Part shown: positions 1 to 7,698 of the stretch, piece by piece
Position numbering within the stretch: the first letter of the stretch is position 1
Layout: every line of letters starts with the position of its first letter
NCBI RefSeq assembly: GCF_023913755.1
Contig: NZ_JAMXBJ010000049.1
Span: 235,925-299,924, forward strand
Direction: 5' to 3'
Source: Pseudarthrobacter cellobiosi
Lineage (GTDB): Bacteria; Actinomycetota; Actinomycetes; Actinomycetales; Micrococcaceae
DNA: 64,000 bases
Notes under the pieces: model-generated
The model's database searches: none
What the model saw: only the letters and a program-made list of their open reading frames with translations
Told to the model about the DNA's origin: nothing
Program-made: the position numbers and the translations under genes

Positions 1-430
1 TTTTGTTCGCGGCCACGGCTTTGCGGACCGCGTCCAGGTCCGCCATGTCCACGGGGGTGTTGCCGATCCCCCAGTCGCCGAGCACGCGGTTGATCAGCCG
101 GTACGTGCCGCCGTAGGCGTCGTTGCCGAGCACAATGTGGTCGCCGGGCCTAGTCAGCGCCCGGATCAGGGAGTCCTCCGCCGCGAGGCCGGAGCTGAAG
201 GAGTACGCGTGGCTTCCGCCTTCGAGCGCCGCGAGCTGCTCCTGCAGGGCGTCACGGGTGGGGTTGGTGCCGCGGCCGTATTCGTAGCCGTCGCGGAGCC
301 CACCGATACCGTCCTGGGCGTATGTGGAGCTGAAGTGCACCGGCGGGACCACAGCGCCGGTGCGTGGTTCGAAGGCCTGGCCGGCGTGGACGGCGCGCGT
401 GTTGAAACCCTGGTTTTCAGAAACAGACAT
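1..430 (-). CDS. metB: Cystathionine gamma-synthase (PLP-dependent), 3' part missing
   Basis: This is the N-terminal 143 residues of a Cys/Met-metabolism PLP enzyme; the rest lies beyond the left edge. The start MSVSENQGFNTRAVHAG and the segment GYEYGRGTNPTRDALQ are typical of cystathionine gamma-synthase/lyase proteins, as is the GGSHAYSFSSGLAAE stretch near residue 75. Family members use PLP in the cytosol to make cystathionine from an activated homoserine and cysteine, or to cleave it. The ATG is preceded by AAAGGAA, and the start lies 13 bases after the stop of the cystathionine beta-synthase gene, so the two form a transsulfuration operon. Synthase versus lyase cannot be decided from this fragment. 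Confidence 0.85.
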   Translation of the reverse strand, partial: MSVSENQGFNTRAVHAGQAFEPRTGAVVPPVHFSSTYAQDGIGGLRDGYEYGRGTNPTRDALQEQLAALEGGSHAYSFSSGLAAEDSLIRALTRPGDHIVLGNDAYGGTYRLINRVLGDWGIGNTPVDMADLDAVRKAVAANK

Positions 431-443
431 GGAGTTCCTTTAG

Positions 444-1829
444 CTAGTTGCTGAGGTAGGCGAGGAGGTCGTGGCGGGTGAGGATTCCCACCGGGGCGCC
501 GACGAACGTCACCATCACGGTGTCCACGTCGGAGAGCAGCTCGCGGGCTGCGGAGATGGTTTCCAGCGAGCCGATGACCGGCAGCCTGGGGCCCATATGC
601 TCGGAGATCTTGTCCGTCAGCTTGGCCTCGCCGCGGAACAGCTTGGAGGTCAGGGTGCGTTCGTCCACGGCGCCGAGGACCTCGCCCATCACCACCGGCG
701 GTTCCTGCGAGAGGACCGGGATGTGGCTGACGCCGAACTCGTTCATGATGTTGATGACGTCGCGGACGGTCTCGTTGGGGTGGATGTGCACCAGGTCCGG
801 CAGCTCGCCGGTCTTGGACTTGATGACCTCGCCCACGGACGCTTCCTCGCCGCCGGAGAGGAAACCGTAGGAACGCATCCACTGGTCGTTGAAGATCTTG
901 GCCAGGTAGCCGCGGCCGGAGTCCGGGAGGATGACCACCACCACGGCGCTTTCCGGGAGGTCGCGGGCGGTCTGCAGCGCAGCCACCACCGCCATGCCGG
1001 ACGAGCCGCCCACCAGCAGCCCTTCCTCGCGGGCCAGCCGCCGGGTCATGGCGAAGGAATCGGCGTCGGAGACGGCAATGACATCGTCCGGGACGGATTT
1101 GTCGTAGTTGGCCGGCCACATGTCCTCGCCCACGCCCTCGACGAAATACGGGCGCCCGGTACCCCCGGAGTAGACCGAACCTTCGGGGTCCGCCCCGATG
1201 ATCCTGACCCGGCCGCCGTCGGCCTCCGCACGGTCCGCCGAGATCTCCTTGAGGAAACGGCCGGTGCCCGTGATGGTGCCGCCGGTGCCGGCGCCGATCA
1301 CGCAGTGCGTGACCCGGCCGTCCGTGTCCTGCCAGATCTCCGGCCCCGTGGTCTCGTAGTGGCTGCCGGGGGCGGCCGGGTTGGAGAACTGGTCGGGCTT
1401 GTAGGCGCCCGGAACTTCCGTGACCAATCGATCCGAGACGCTGTAGTAGCTCTGCGGGCTGTCTGGGGCCACGGACGTGGGCGTGACCACGACTTCGGCG
1501 CCGTATGCCTGAAGCACGGCGCGCTTGTCCTCGCCCACCTTATCCGGCACCACGAAGATGCATTTGTAGCCCTTTTGCTGGGCGACGAGCGCCAGGCCCA
1601 CGCCGGTGTTGCCCGACGTCGGCTCCACGATGGTCCCGCCGGGCAGGAGCTTGCCCGTCCGTTCGGCCTCTTCGATCATTTTCACCGCGATGCGGTCCTT
1701 GATGGAGCCGCCGGGATTGATGTATTCCAGCTTGACCAGGACAGTTGCTTTGAGGCCTTCCGTCACGTGGTTGAGCTTGATGAGCGGCGTGTTACCGATG
1801 AGGTCCAGGACGGACTGCGCGTACTTCAT
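444..1829 (-). CDS. cbs: Cystathionine beta-synthase
   Basis: A 461-residue PLP enzyme that condenses serine and homocysteine to cystathionine. The N-terminal fold-type II domain opens with MKYAQSVLDLIGNTPLIKL and carries the PLP lysine in NPGGSIKDR (about residue 42) and the TSGNTG loop (about residue 72). The last 120 residues form a pair of CBS (Bateman) motifs (HIHPNETVRDVINIMNEFGVSHIPV and a second copy ending GILTRHDLLAYLSN), so length and architecture match full CBS rather than the shorter cysteine synthase. An upstream in-frame extension exists, but MKYAQ is the family-type start. It is first in an operon with the gamma-synthase. The C-terminal pair may sense an adenosyl ligand; that is inference from the family. 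Confidence 0.93.
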   Translation of the reverse strand: MKYAQSVLDLIGNTPLIKLNHVTEGLKATVLVKLEYINPGGSIKDRIAVKMIEEAERTGKLLPGGTIVEPTSGNTGVGLALVAQQKGYKCIFVVPDKVGEDKRAVLQAYGAEVVVTPTSVAPDSPQSYYSVSDRLVTEVPGAYKPDQFSNPAAPGSHYETTGPEIWQDTDGRVTHCVIGAGTGGTITGTGRFLKEISADRAEADGGRVRIIGADPEGSVYSGGTGRPYFVEGVGEDMWPANYDKSVPDDVIAVSDADSFAMTRRLAREEGLLVGGSSGMAVVAALQTARDLPESAVVVVILPDSGRGYLAKIFNDQWMRSYGFLSGGEEASVGEVIKSKTGELPDLVHIHPNETVRDVINIMNEFGVSHIPVLSQEPPVVMGEVLGAVDERTLTSKLFRGEAKLTDKISEHMGPRLPVIGSLETISAARELLSDVDTVMVTFVGAPVGILTRHDLLAYLSN

Positions 1830-1872
1830 AGGTACAAAGTTACCGCCTGCCGCCGCAGGTCCTGCCCGGGGC

Positions 1873-2265
1873 TCAGCTCCCTGCCGAGGAATCTGTCTGC
1901 CAGAGGCCCATGGTGTTGCCTTCGGTGTCCTTGAAATAGGCGTAATAGCCCATTCCCGGAATGGCGTCCTTGGCCTGGGCGACAGTACCTCCAGCGGATT
2001 CGACCTGCGCCAGTGCGGCGTCCACGTCCTCCACATCGATGGTGATGACGGGGGTCTTGAGGTTGTCCGCGCGGGGGAACAGGGCCCCGTTGATGGCCCC
2101 TGGCGCGCTTGGCATGCCCGTCTGTTCGTCCGACGGCGTGGTGATGGCGATCGTGTAGTCCATCTCCTGCATGGGGGTCAGGGTCCAGCCAAACGCGCTT
2201 TGGTAAAAGGTGTTGGCGCGTTCCTTGTTATCGGCGGGGATTTCGAAGTGCACAACTCCAGCCAC
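1873..2265 (-). CDS. VOC (glyoxalase/bleomycin resistance) superfamily protein
   Basis: A 130-residue single-domain vicinal-oxygen-chelate protein. Two beta-alpha-beta-beta-beta halves are visible: MAGVVHFEIPADNKERANTF at the start and VITIDVEDVDAALAQVESAGG in the middle, ending FKDTEGNTMGLWQ with a typical metal-ligand Glu region. The start is GTG with an AAAGGAG site 7 bases upstream; reading further upstream gives low-quality sequence. Substrate is unknown; members include metal-dependent isomerases, lyases and dioxygenases. It lies convergent to nothing, 43 bases downstream (in map terms) of the start of the CBS gene, and is probably a separate unit. Confidence 0.85.
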   Translation of the reverse strand: MAGVVHFEIPADNKERANTFYQSAFGWTLTPMQEMDYTIAITTPSDEQTGMPSAPGAINGALFPRADNLKTPVITIDVEDVDAALAQVESAGGTVAQAKDAIPGMGYYAYFKDTEGNTMGLWQTDSSAGS

Positions 2266-2395
2266 AGCATGCTCCTTTGAATGCGAGGGGAAGACGCGGA
2301 GTCCCCGCGCCACACGATGGAGTCTAGTCCTGGCAACTTCGGTCTGAAAGGGCTCCGGACGCTGCGTTGCCAGCCCGCCGTGGGACCATGAATAC

Positions 2396-3367
2396 ATGAC
2401 CATCCTTGACGCTCCGGCCCGGCTTGCCGCCGCCGCGGATGCGTCCCTGCGCTGGCATCCGGACGGCCCGTACAGCCTGCAGCAGACGCTGGGAACGCTC
2501 CTGCGGGGTACCGGAGATCCGTCGTTTTCGTTCCGGCCTGACGGGTTATGGACTGCGTTTACGACGCCGGATGGCCCGGTCACGCTGCGCCTCACCGCTG
2601 CTGCGGATGGGGCTGTTGATGCCCTGGCCTGGGGTCCCGGTTCCGCCGCCGGACTCGCCGGGGTGCCCCGGCTGCTGGGCGCCGAGGACGACTGGTCGGC
2701 GTTTGACGAGCCGGCCTTCCAAGCCACGCTCCCCCGGCTGGTCCGTGACGCCCGACGCCGGAACCTCGCTCTAAGGCTGCCCTCCACCGGGCGGGTGGTT
2801 GATTGCCTCGTGCCCACTATCCTCGAGCAGAAGGTCACCGTTATTGAGGCCCGCCGCGGCTACCGGTACCTGATGTACCGGTTCGGCTCGCCGGCTCCGG
2901 CGGCCGGATGCGAGGCGCCGGAAGGGCTCCGCCTCCAGCCCACCCCTGAGCAGTGGCTGCGCATCCCCTCGTGGGAATGGCACCAGGCCGGCGTGGGACC
3001 CCAGCGTTCGGCGACCGTTATGCGGGCGCTGCGATCCGCCGTCGCGCTTGAACGGCTGGCCGCCCTTCCGTCCGCGGAGGCGGCAGCAAAGCTGCAGGTG
3101 ATTCCCGGAATCGGGGTGTGGACCGCGGCCGAAGTAGTGCAGCGGACCCACGGCTGCCCGGACTCCATCGCGGTGGGCGACTACCACCTCGCCGCCTATG
3201 TGGGCGCCGCGCTCACCGGCCGCCGGACCGACGACGCCGGCATGCTGGCCTTGCTTGAGCCGTGGACCGGGCACCGGCAGCGGGTGGTCCGGATGATCGG
3301 CCTGAGCGGCTTCCGCAAACCGACGTTCGGGCCGCGGATGACCATCCAGGACCACCGCCGGCACTGA
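2396..3367 (+). CDS. DNA-3-methyladenine glycosylase family (HhH-GPD) protein
   Basis: A 323-residue protein of the AlkA/HhH-GPD base-excision repair family. The helix-hairpin-helix and catalytic loop are clear near residues 235-270: LQVIPGIGVWTAAEVVQR followed by SIAVGDYHL, where the Asp of VGD is the expected catalytic residue. The N-terminal 130 residues resemble the AlkA-type beta domain only loosely. The protein probably removes alkylated purines, but other HhH-GPD substrates cannot be excluded. It is monocistronic; 167 bases separate it from the following ABC exporter genes, and that gap holds a half-copy of the window's palindromic repeat. Confidence 0.85.
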   Translation: MTILDAPARLAAAADASLRWHPDGPYSLQQTLGTLLRGTGDPSFSFRPDGLWTAFTTPDGPVTLRLTAAADGAVDALAWGPGSAAGLAGVPRLLGAEDDWSAFDEPAFQATLPRLVRDARRRNLALRLPSTGRVVDCLVPTILEQKVTVIEARRGYRYLMYRFGSPAPAAGCEAPEGLRLQPTPEQWLRIPSWEWHQAGVGPQRSATVMRALRSAVALERLAALPSAEAAAKLQVIPGIGVWTAAEVVQRTHGCPDSIAVGDYHLAAYVGAALTGRRTDDAGMLALLEPWTGHRQRVVRMIGLSGFRKPTFGPRMTIQDHRRH

Positions 3368-3390
3368 CCGCCGGTGGGTTCTAGCGCTCA

Positions 3391-3413
3391 GGGCCGCAAG
3401 TGTCCGTTCACGC
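3391..3413. repeat. Single arm of the dispersed AAGTGTCCGTT element
   Basis: The stretch reads GGGCCGCAAGTGTCCGTTC and continues ACGC. It matches, with one mismatch in about 22 bases, the right arm of the complete hairpin at 7655-7679 (read on the opposite strand). No matching second arm is adjacent, so this is a solo or decayed copy. Confidence 0.6.
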
Positions 3414-3534
3414 GGGACTTACGTCGTCCGTTTTCGTGGCTTTCTTACCGTGGACTCGGGCCGCGGATGGGTATAGCGTGGCGCCATGGAGCCCCCACCA
3501 GAGCCCCGGACTTCCGAATTCTCTGGAGTCACCC

Positions 3535-4503
3535 ATGATCCACACTGACAAGCTGACCAAAACTTTCGTCGTCAAGAAGGAAACGGTAGAAGCCGTCAAG
3601 GGGGTCGACATCGATGTTGCCCCGGGCGAGCTCGTGGCATTCCTTGGGCCGAACGGCGCGGGCAAATCCACCACCCTCCGCATGCTCACCACGCTGCTCC
3701 GGCCCACTTCCGGCACGGCAATCGTCGCAGGCGTGGACGTTTCGGCAGACCCGGCCGGAGTGCGGGCGCGGATCGGCTACATCGGCCAGGGCAACGGCGG
3801 CGGCCACAGCTTCCGGGTCATCGACGAGCTGATCATGCAGGGCCGGTTCTACGGTATGAACTCCACGGATGCTGCCGCCCGGGCCCAGGAGCTGCTGAAA
3901 TCCCTGGACCTGGCCGACCTCGCCAAACGCGCCGTCGTCAAGCTGTCCGGCGGGCAGCGGCGGCGGATGGACGTGGCCCTGGGCCTGATGCACTCGCCGC
4001 GGCTGCTGTTCCTGGATGAACCGTCCACCGGCATGGACCCGCAGAACCGGGCCAACCTGTGGGAGCACATCATGCGGATGCGCGCCGAGCACGGCACCAC
4101 CATCGTCCTGACCACGCACTACATGGACGAGGCCGATTCGATGTCCAAGCGTGTGATCGTGATCGACCACGGCCAGATCATCGCCGATGACACTGCAGCC
4201 CGGCTGAAGGCCAACCTGGCCGGTGACCTGCTCGCCGTCGAGGTTGCGGCGGACTCCGCCGCGGGTGTGCGCGGGCTGCTGGGGCGCGCCGCCGCGGGCG
4301 GTGAGGTCAACGAAAACTCGTACGACGGCGTGGTCCGCTTCCGCCTGCGGCTCACCGAAGGCGCACGGCTGGCGCCGGTGCTGCTGCAACAAATGAACGA
4401 CGCCGGCGCTCCCGCCCAGTCCCTGGAGCTGAAACCGCCAACCCTGGACGACGTGTTCCTGGAACTGACCGGCCGCAACCTGCGGGAAGGAGCAGACCGC
4501 TGA
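3535..4503 (+). CDS. ABC-2 exporter ATP-binding protein (DrrA-like)
   Basis: A 322-residue ABC ATPase of the daunorubicin-resistance DrrA type. Walker A is GPNGAGKSTTLRML (about residue 40), the signature is KLSGGQRRRMDVALGL, and Walker B is LLFLDEPSTGMDPQNR. The C-terminal 90 residues after the H-loop are the extra domain usual in DrrA-like exporters. The ATG at 3535 has GGAG seven bases upstream and begins MIHTDKLTKTF; a longer upstream reading is possible but has no family character. Its TGA overlaps the ATG of the permease gene by one base, so the two are translationally coupled. Cargo (drug, lipid or other hydrophobic molecule) is unknown. Confidence 0.92.
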   Translation: MIHTDKLTKTFVVKKETVEAVKGVDIDVAPGELVAFLGPNGAGKSTTLRMLTTLLRPTSGTAIVAGVDVSADPAGVRARIGYIGQGNGGGHSFRVIDELIMQGRFYGMNSTDAAARAQELLKSLDLADLAKRAVVKLSGGQRRRMDVALGLMHSPRLLFLDEPSTGMDPQNRANLWEHIMRMRAEHGTTIVLTTHYMDEADSMSKRVIVIDHGQIIADDTAARLKANLAGDLLAVEVAADSAAGVRGLLGRAAAGGEVNENSYDGVVRFRLRLTEGARLAPVLLQQMNDAGAPAQSLELKPPTLDDVFLELTGRNLREGADR

Positions 4504-5309
4504 TGGCTGTGCAAAGCAGCACCGAGATCCTGGAAAAGCCGGGCCTCCTCCAGATCCTGCATGACACCAAATACGTGTTCTGGCGTGAGATGCTGCTGCC
4601 CCTGCGGGACCCGTTCTCGCTGGTTTTCTCGCTGCTCCAGCCGCTCGTCTTCCTGGGCCTTTTCGGGCCGTTGCTCGGCGCGGCGTTGGGCGCACCGGCA
4701 TTCAGCGGCCAGTCCACGCTCCAGTGGTTCCTGCCCGGCGTCGTGGTCATGATTGCCCTGTTCGGCACGTCCATGACTGGCTCCAACCTGCAGTACGAGC
4801 TGATGACCGGTTCGTATGAGCGAATCCTCGCCACGCCGTTGTCCCGCTCGTCGCTGATGATCGGGCGGGCGCTGAAGGAATGGGCGCCGCTGGTAGTGCA
4901 GGGACTGCTGATCGCCCTGGTCTGCATCCCGTTCGGCTTCGTCTTCTACCCGCTGCACGTGCTGTTCGGCCTGGTCATCCTGGGCATTTTCGGCATCGGG
5001 CTCGGCGCCCTCTCCTACGCGCTGGCCCTGGTATCGCAGAACAAGGAGTGGATCTTCTGGGGTGTGCAGCAGACATTGCTCTTCCCGCTGATGATCCTGT
5101 CCGGCATCATGCTGCCTATCGAAGCCGGCCCCGACTGGATGAAGACCGCCAGCCTCTTCAACCCCCTGACCTACCTGGTCAACGCCGAGCGGGAACTGTT
5201 CGCCGGCAGCGTCGGGACCGACACGCTCCTGGGCCTCTTCGCCGCAGCGGTGACGGCCGCCGTCGGGCTTGTAGTGGGTGTGCGGGCCATCAACCGCAAC
5301 ATCAATTAG
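4503..5309 (+). CDS. ABC-2 type permease (DrrB-like)
   Basis: A 268-residue membrane protein with about six hydrophobic segments, beginning with a cytoplasmic helix (ILHDTKYVFWREMLLPLRDP) that is typical of DrrB/NodJ permeases. Hydrophobic stretches near residues 35-55, 75-95, 125-150, 155-175, 185-205 and 235-255 match the ABC-2 fold, with the conserved LMILSGIMLPIEAGPDW loop before the last segments. It pairs with the preceding ATPase. The 3' end overlaps the convergent LuxR-type regulator gene by 8 bases. Confidence 0.9.
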   Translation: MAVQSSTEILEKPGLLQILHDTKYVFWREMLLPLRDPFSLVFSLLQPLVFLGLFGPLLGAALGAPAFSGQSTLQWFLPGVVVMIALFGTSMTGSNLQYELMTGSYERILATPLSRSSLMIGRALKEWAPLVVQGLLIALVCIPFGFVFYPLHVLFGLVILGIFGIGLGALSYALALVSQNKEWIFWGVQQTLLFPLMILSGIMLPIEAGPDWMKTASLFNPLTYLVNAERELFAGSVGTDTLLGLFAAAVTAAVGLVVGVRAINRNIN

Positions 5310-6984
5310 AGCCCATGCGGGCAGCGTAAGCAGCGGCTTCAGCACGGTTGCGAAGGCCGAGCTTCTCCAGCACGCTGCTTACGTGGTGGGCCACCGTTTT
5401 GTGGCTGATGAACAGCTGCACCGCAATTTCAGGATTTGAATAGCCCTCCACCAGCAGCCCCAGGATTTCATGCTCTCGCCGGGTGAGAATGCCTGCCTCG
5501 CGGGGAACGGACCGGCCCCCGGCGCCCCACGATCGCAACAGTGCCGCTGCCGTATCGGCATCATGGGACGCCCCCAGCTTGTCCAGCACTGACAGTGCAG
5601 CGCGGGCTTCGGAGATGGCGAGCGTGGGCTGGCCTTGGGCTAAAAGACGCGCAAGTTCCAGTCGCGTGCGCGCGGCTTCCAGCGGAAGTTCCAAGTGGCC
5701 GAACCATTTGAGGGCGTCTTCAAAGTAACCCGTGGCAGGCTCCAGCCGGCCCTCGGCGGCAGCAACCCGGCCTCTGGCCAGGGCGGCATGCGCGGACACC
5801 AAGCGTATTCCTCCGGCGCTGGCGTCAAGGTCGCCAAGGTGCTCGGCGACCACTGCAGCAGCGGCAGGATTGCCTGCTGCCAACTGTGCCTCCACCAGCA
5901 GGCTGCGTGCGCTCGCTGTCTCCAGGGAGGTCCGGTGCCCGCCGGCGTGCGGTGGAGGAACGACGTCGCCGGTACCCTCAATTTCCGAACGAAGCCAGCG
6001 CTCTGCCAGGGCCACGGCCGCGGCCGGTTCGTTTCTTCCCAGGGCCAGTCCTGCCGCCACCAGGCTGGTCTCGACCGGAGCGCCGATCCTCTCAATCAAG
6101 GCCTTGGCCTCGTCGAAGTGACCTTGGCGCACACGGAGCTCGGCGAGGCTCGCGACGGCCCGGTGGTACATACCGGGGAAGACGTCCTTTGTACTCGCCA
6201 CCGCATGCCGCAGCTCGTCCTCGGCTTCGGCCCAATGACCCGTCAGCAGGAGCACTCGCCCGTGGACCATGCGGCACTGAGCGTAAAGGTATGGACAGCC
6301 GTAGGCCCTCATGTAGTCATCTGCCGCCAGCGACCACTGGGTAGCTCGCCCGAGGTCGCTGAGCAGGTCGCAGACGGTCAGCATCGAGCAACTCGCCATG
6401 ACCACTGTGTAGAACGTCGTTCCATCGCCACCCAGGGCGCTGGCCATGGCCTCGTCCACGCAGCGAAGCCCGGCCTGGACCTCCCCACCCTTGACCAGGA
6501 CGACCCCGCGCTCCGCAAGCGCACAGACTGCCAAGTCGGGGTCGCCCAATTCATGCGACATGGCCAGCGCCCGCTCGATCAGGTCGCGACAGTGATGGGC
6601 ATCCGTAGCCAGCAGCGCCGCACAGTAATCAACCCAGGCCCGGGACAGTCCGTCGTCGGGCCCGGCCATGCTCTCCGCCCGGGCAAGCCAGCCCCGCGCC
6701 GCAGCCTCGTTGCCGAGGGACATCCCGTAGACAAGGCACAGCCATACAGCGGAATCGATGGCTTCCGGAACATTGCCCGCACGGCGGCTGGCAGCGTAGG
6801 CGCGCTCACGGCAGCGGACGCTTTCACCAAGGTCGCCGAGAAAAAAGAGGGCGTCGCCCAAGCCTGCGAGCGCGCCCGGCGATCCGGTGCCCGAGAGGAC
6901 CTCCTCAAACGCGGCGCGCGCATCCACCCACCGCCCCGCTTCCAGTGCCGCGTAGCCTCTCGCTGTCACTTCCTCCAGCGCCAC
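5302..6984 (-). CDS. LuxR-family transcriptional regulator with TPR-like sensor region
   Basis: A 560-residue regulator. The C-terminal 60 residues are a LuxR helix-turn-helix: LTRREHEILGLLVEGYSNPE, then EIAVQLFISHKTVAHHVSSV. The first 490 residues are alpha-helical tetratricopeptide-like repeats rich in Ala, Leu and Arg, with no Walker A, so this is not an ATP-binding LAL/MalT protein. The start is GTG with only a weak upstream site. The gene is convergent with, and overlaps by 8 bases, the DrrB-like permease; it is divergent from the SnoaL-like gene at 7179, with an 18-bp palindrome between them, so autoregulation or control of that gene is plausible. The inducer is unknown. Confidence 0.88.
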   Translation of the reverse strand: MALEEVTARGYAALEAGRWVDARAAFEEVLSGTGSPGALAGLGDALFFLGDLGESVRCRERAYAASRRAGNVPEAIDSAVWLCLVYGMSLGNEAAARGWLARAESMAGPDDGLSRAWVDYCAALLATDAHHCRDLIERALAMSHELGDPDLAVCALAERGVVLVKGGEVQAGLRCVDEAMASALGGDGTTFYTVVMASCSMLTVCDLLSDLGRATQWSLAADDYMRAYGCPYLYAQCRMVHGRVLLLTGHWAEAEDELRHAVASTKDVFPGMYHRAVASLAELRVRQGHFDEAKALIERIGAPVETSLVAAGLALGRNEPAAAVALAERWLRSEIEGTGDVVPPPHAGGHRTSLETASARSLLVEAQLAAGNPAAAAVVAEHLGDLDASAGGIRLVSAHAALARGRVAAAEGRLEPATGYFEDALKWFGHLELPLEAARTRLELARLLAQGQPTLAISEARAALSVLDKLGASHDADTAAALLRSWGAGGRSVPREAGILTRREHEILGLLVEGYSNPEIAVQLFISHKTVAHHVSSVLEKLGLRNRAEAAAYAARMGSN

Positions 6985-7086
6985 GCTTCAATTAGAGCAC
7001 TTGACACTGCCGTTCTCTAGGGACGGAACTACGGGCGCGGGCCGCCCCGGATCCGCCTGGTGAGCTCCGCCGGCATAGGCCACAAA

Positions 7087-7104
7087 ATGGGTCAGTTGAC
7101 CCAT
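7087..7104. promoter_or_regulatory. Perfect palindrome, candidate operator
   Basis: The sequence ATGGGTCAGTTGACCCAT has two perfect 8-base arms around a GT centre. It lies in the 194-base gap between the divergent LuxR regulator (start 6984) and SnoaL-like gene (start 7179), about 75-90 bases before the latter. The position suits an operator acting on one or both genes; the binding protein is inferred, not shown. Confidence 0.55.
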
Positions 7105-7178
7105 CCGCCTGGCCTTGGAGCCGGGCAGTCTGAAGTTGTCTCGAATAACGGACAACAGGACCAATAAAGGAGCAAACG

Positions 7179-7601
7179 ATGAGTGCAGACGCAATTGCCA
7201 AGTCAGTAGACGCCATGAACTCTCATGATGCGAAGGCCTTCGCCGCAACCTATGCCGCGGACGCGGTTGTCCACGACCCGCTCTACCCGCAGCCGTTGAA
7301 GGGGCGGGACGCCGTTGAGCAGGACATGGTGGAACTCCTGCGGGCCTTCCCGGACGTCAGTCTCACCGTGGGGCCCCTGTTCCAGGACGGCGAGACGTTC
7401 GCAGCCGAGTACACCCTGCGCGGGACGCATCAGGGACCGTTGGCATCGCCCGGCGGCGAGATTGCCGCCACCGGAAAATCCTTCATCAATAACGCGGCTG
7501 TCTTCTCGACGTTCAATGCTGACGGGGAAGTCACGGAGGAACGCCGCTACTACGATGTAGCCGGCATCATGGCGCAGCTTGGGGTGACCCCGGCAACCTG
7601 A
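7179..7601 (+). CDS. SnoaL-like / NTF2-fold protein
   Basis: A 140-residue small alpha+beta cone protein of the SnoaL-like polyketide cyclase / nuclear transport factor 2 superfamily. Typical features are the N-terminal helix pair with NSHDAKAFAATYAADAVVHDP, the GRDAVEQDMVELLRAFPD segment, and the closing YYDVAGIMAQLG. Members include ester cyclases, hydratases and non-enzymatic ligand binders, so the reaction is not assignable. A good AAAGGAG site precedes the ATG. It is transcribed away from the LuxR regulator, which may control it. Confidence 0.82.
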   Translation: MSADAIAKSVDAMNSHDAKAFAATYAADAVVHDPLYPQPLKGRDAVEQDMVELLRAFPDVSLTVGPLFQDGETFAAEYTLRGTHQGPLASPGGEIAATGKSFINNAAVFSTFNADGEVTEERRYYDVAGIMAQLGVTPAT

Positions 7602-7621
7602 GCCGCGGAGCGGGGGCTTAA

Positions 7622-7679
7622 CTGTCCGTTCGCGCTCAACGAGGGGGCTCAGACAGCGCGAACGGACACTTGCGGCCCC
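7622..7679. repeat. Palindromic intergenic element, AAGTGTCCGTT family
   Basis: Left arm 7624-7636 (GTCCGTTCGCGCT) pairs perfectly with 7655-7667 (AGCGCGAACGGAC), 13 bp, with an 18-base loop. The right side continues into ACTTGCGGCCCC, the part shared with the solo arm at 3391. It sits between convergent genes (7601 and 7699) and could act as a two-way terminator. Confidence 0.75.
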
Positions 7680-7698
7680 GATTGTGGGACGCCGCGCG

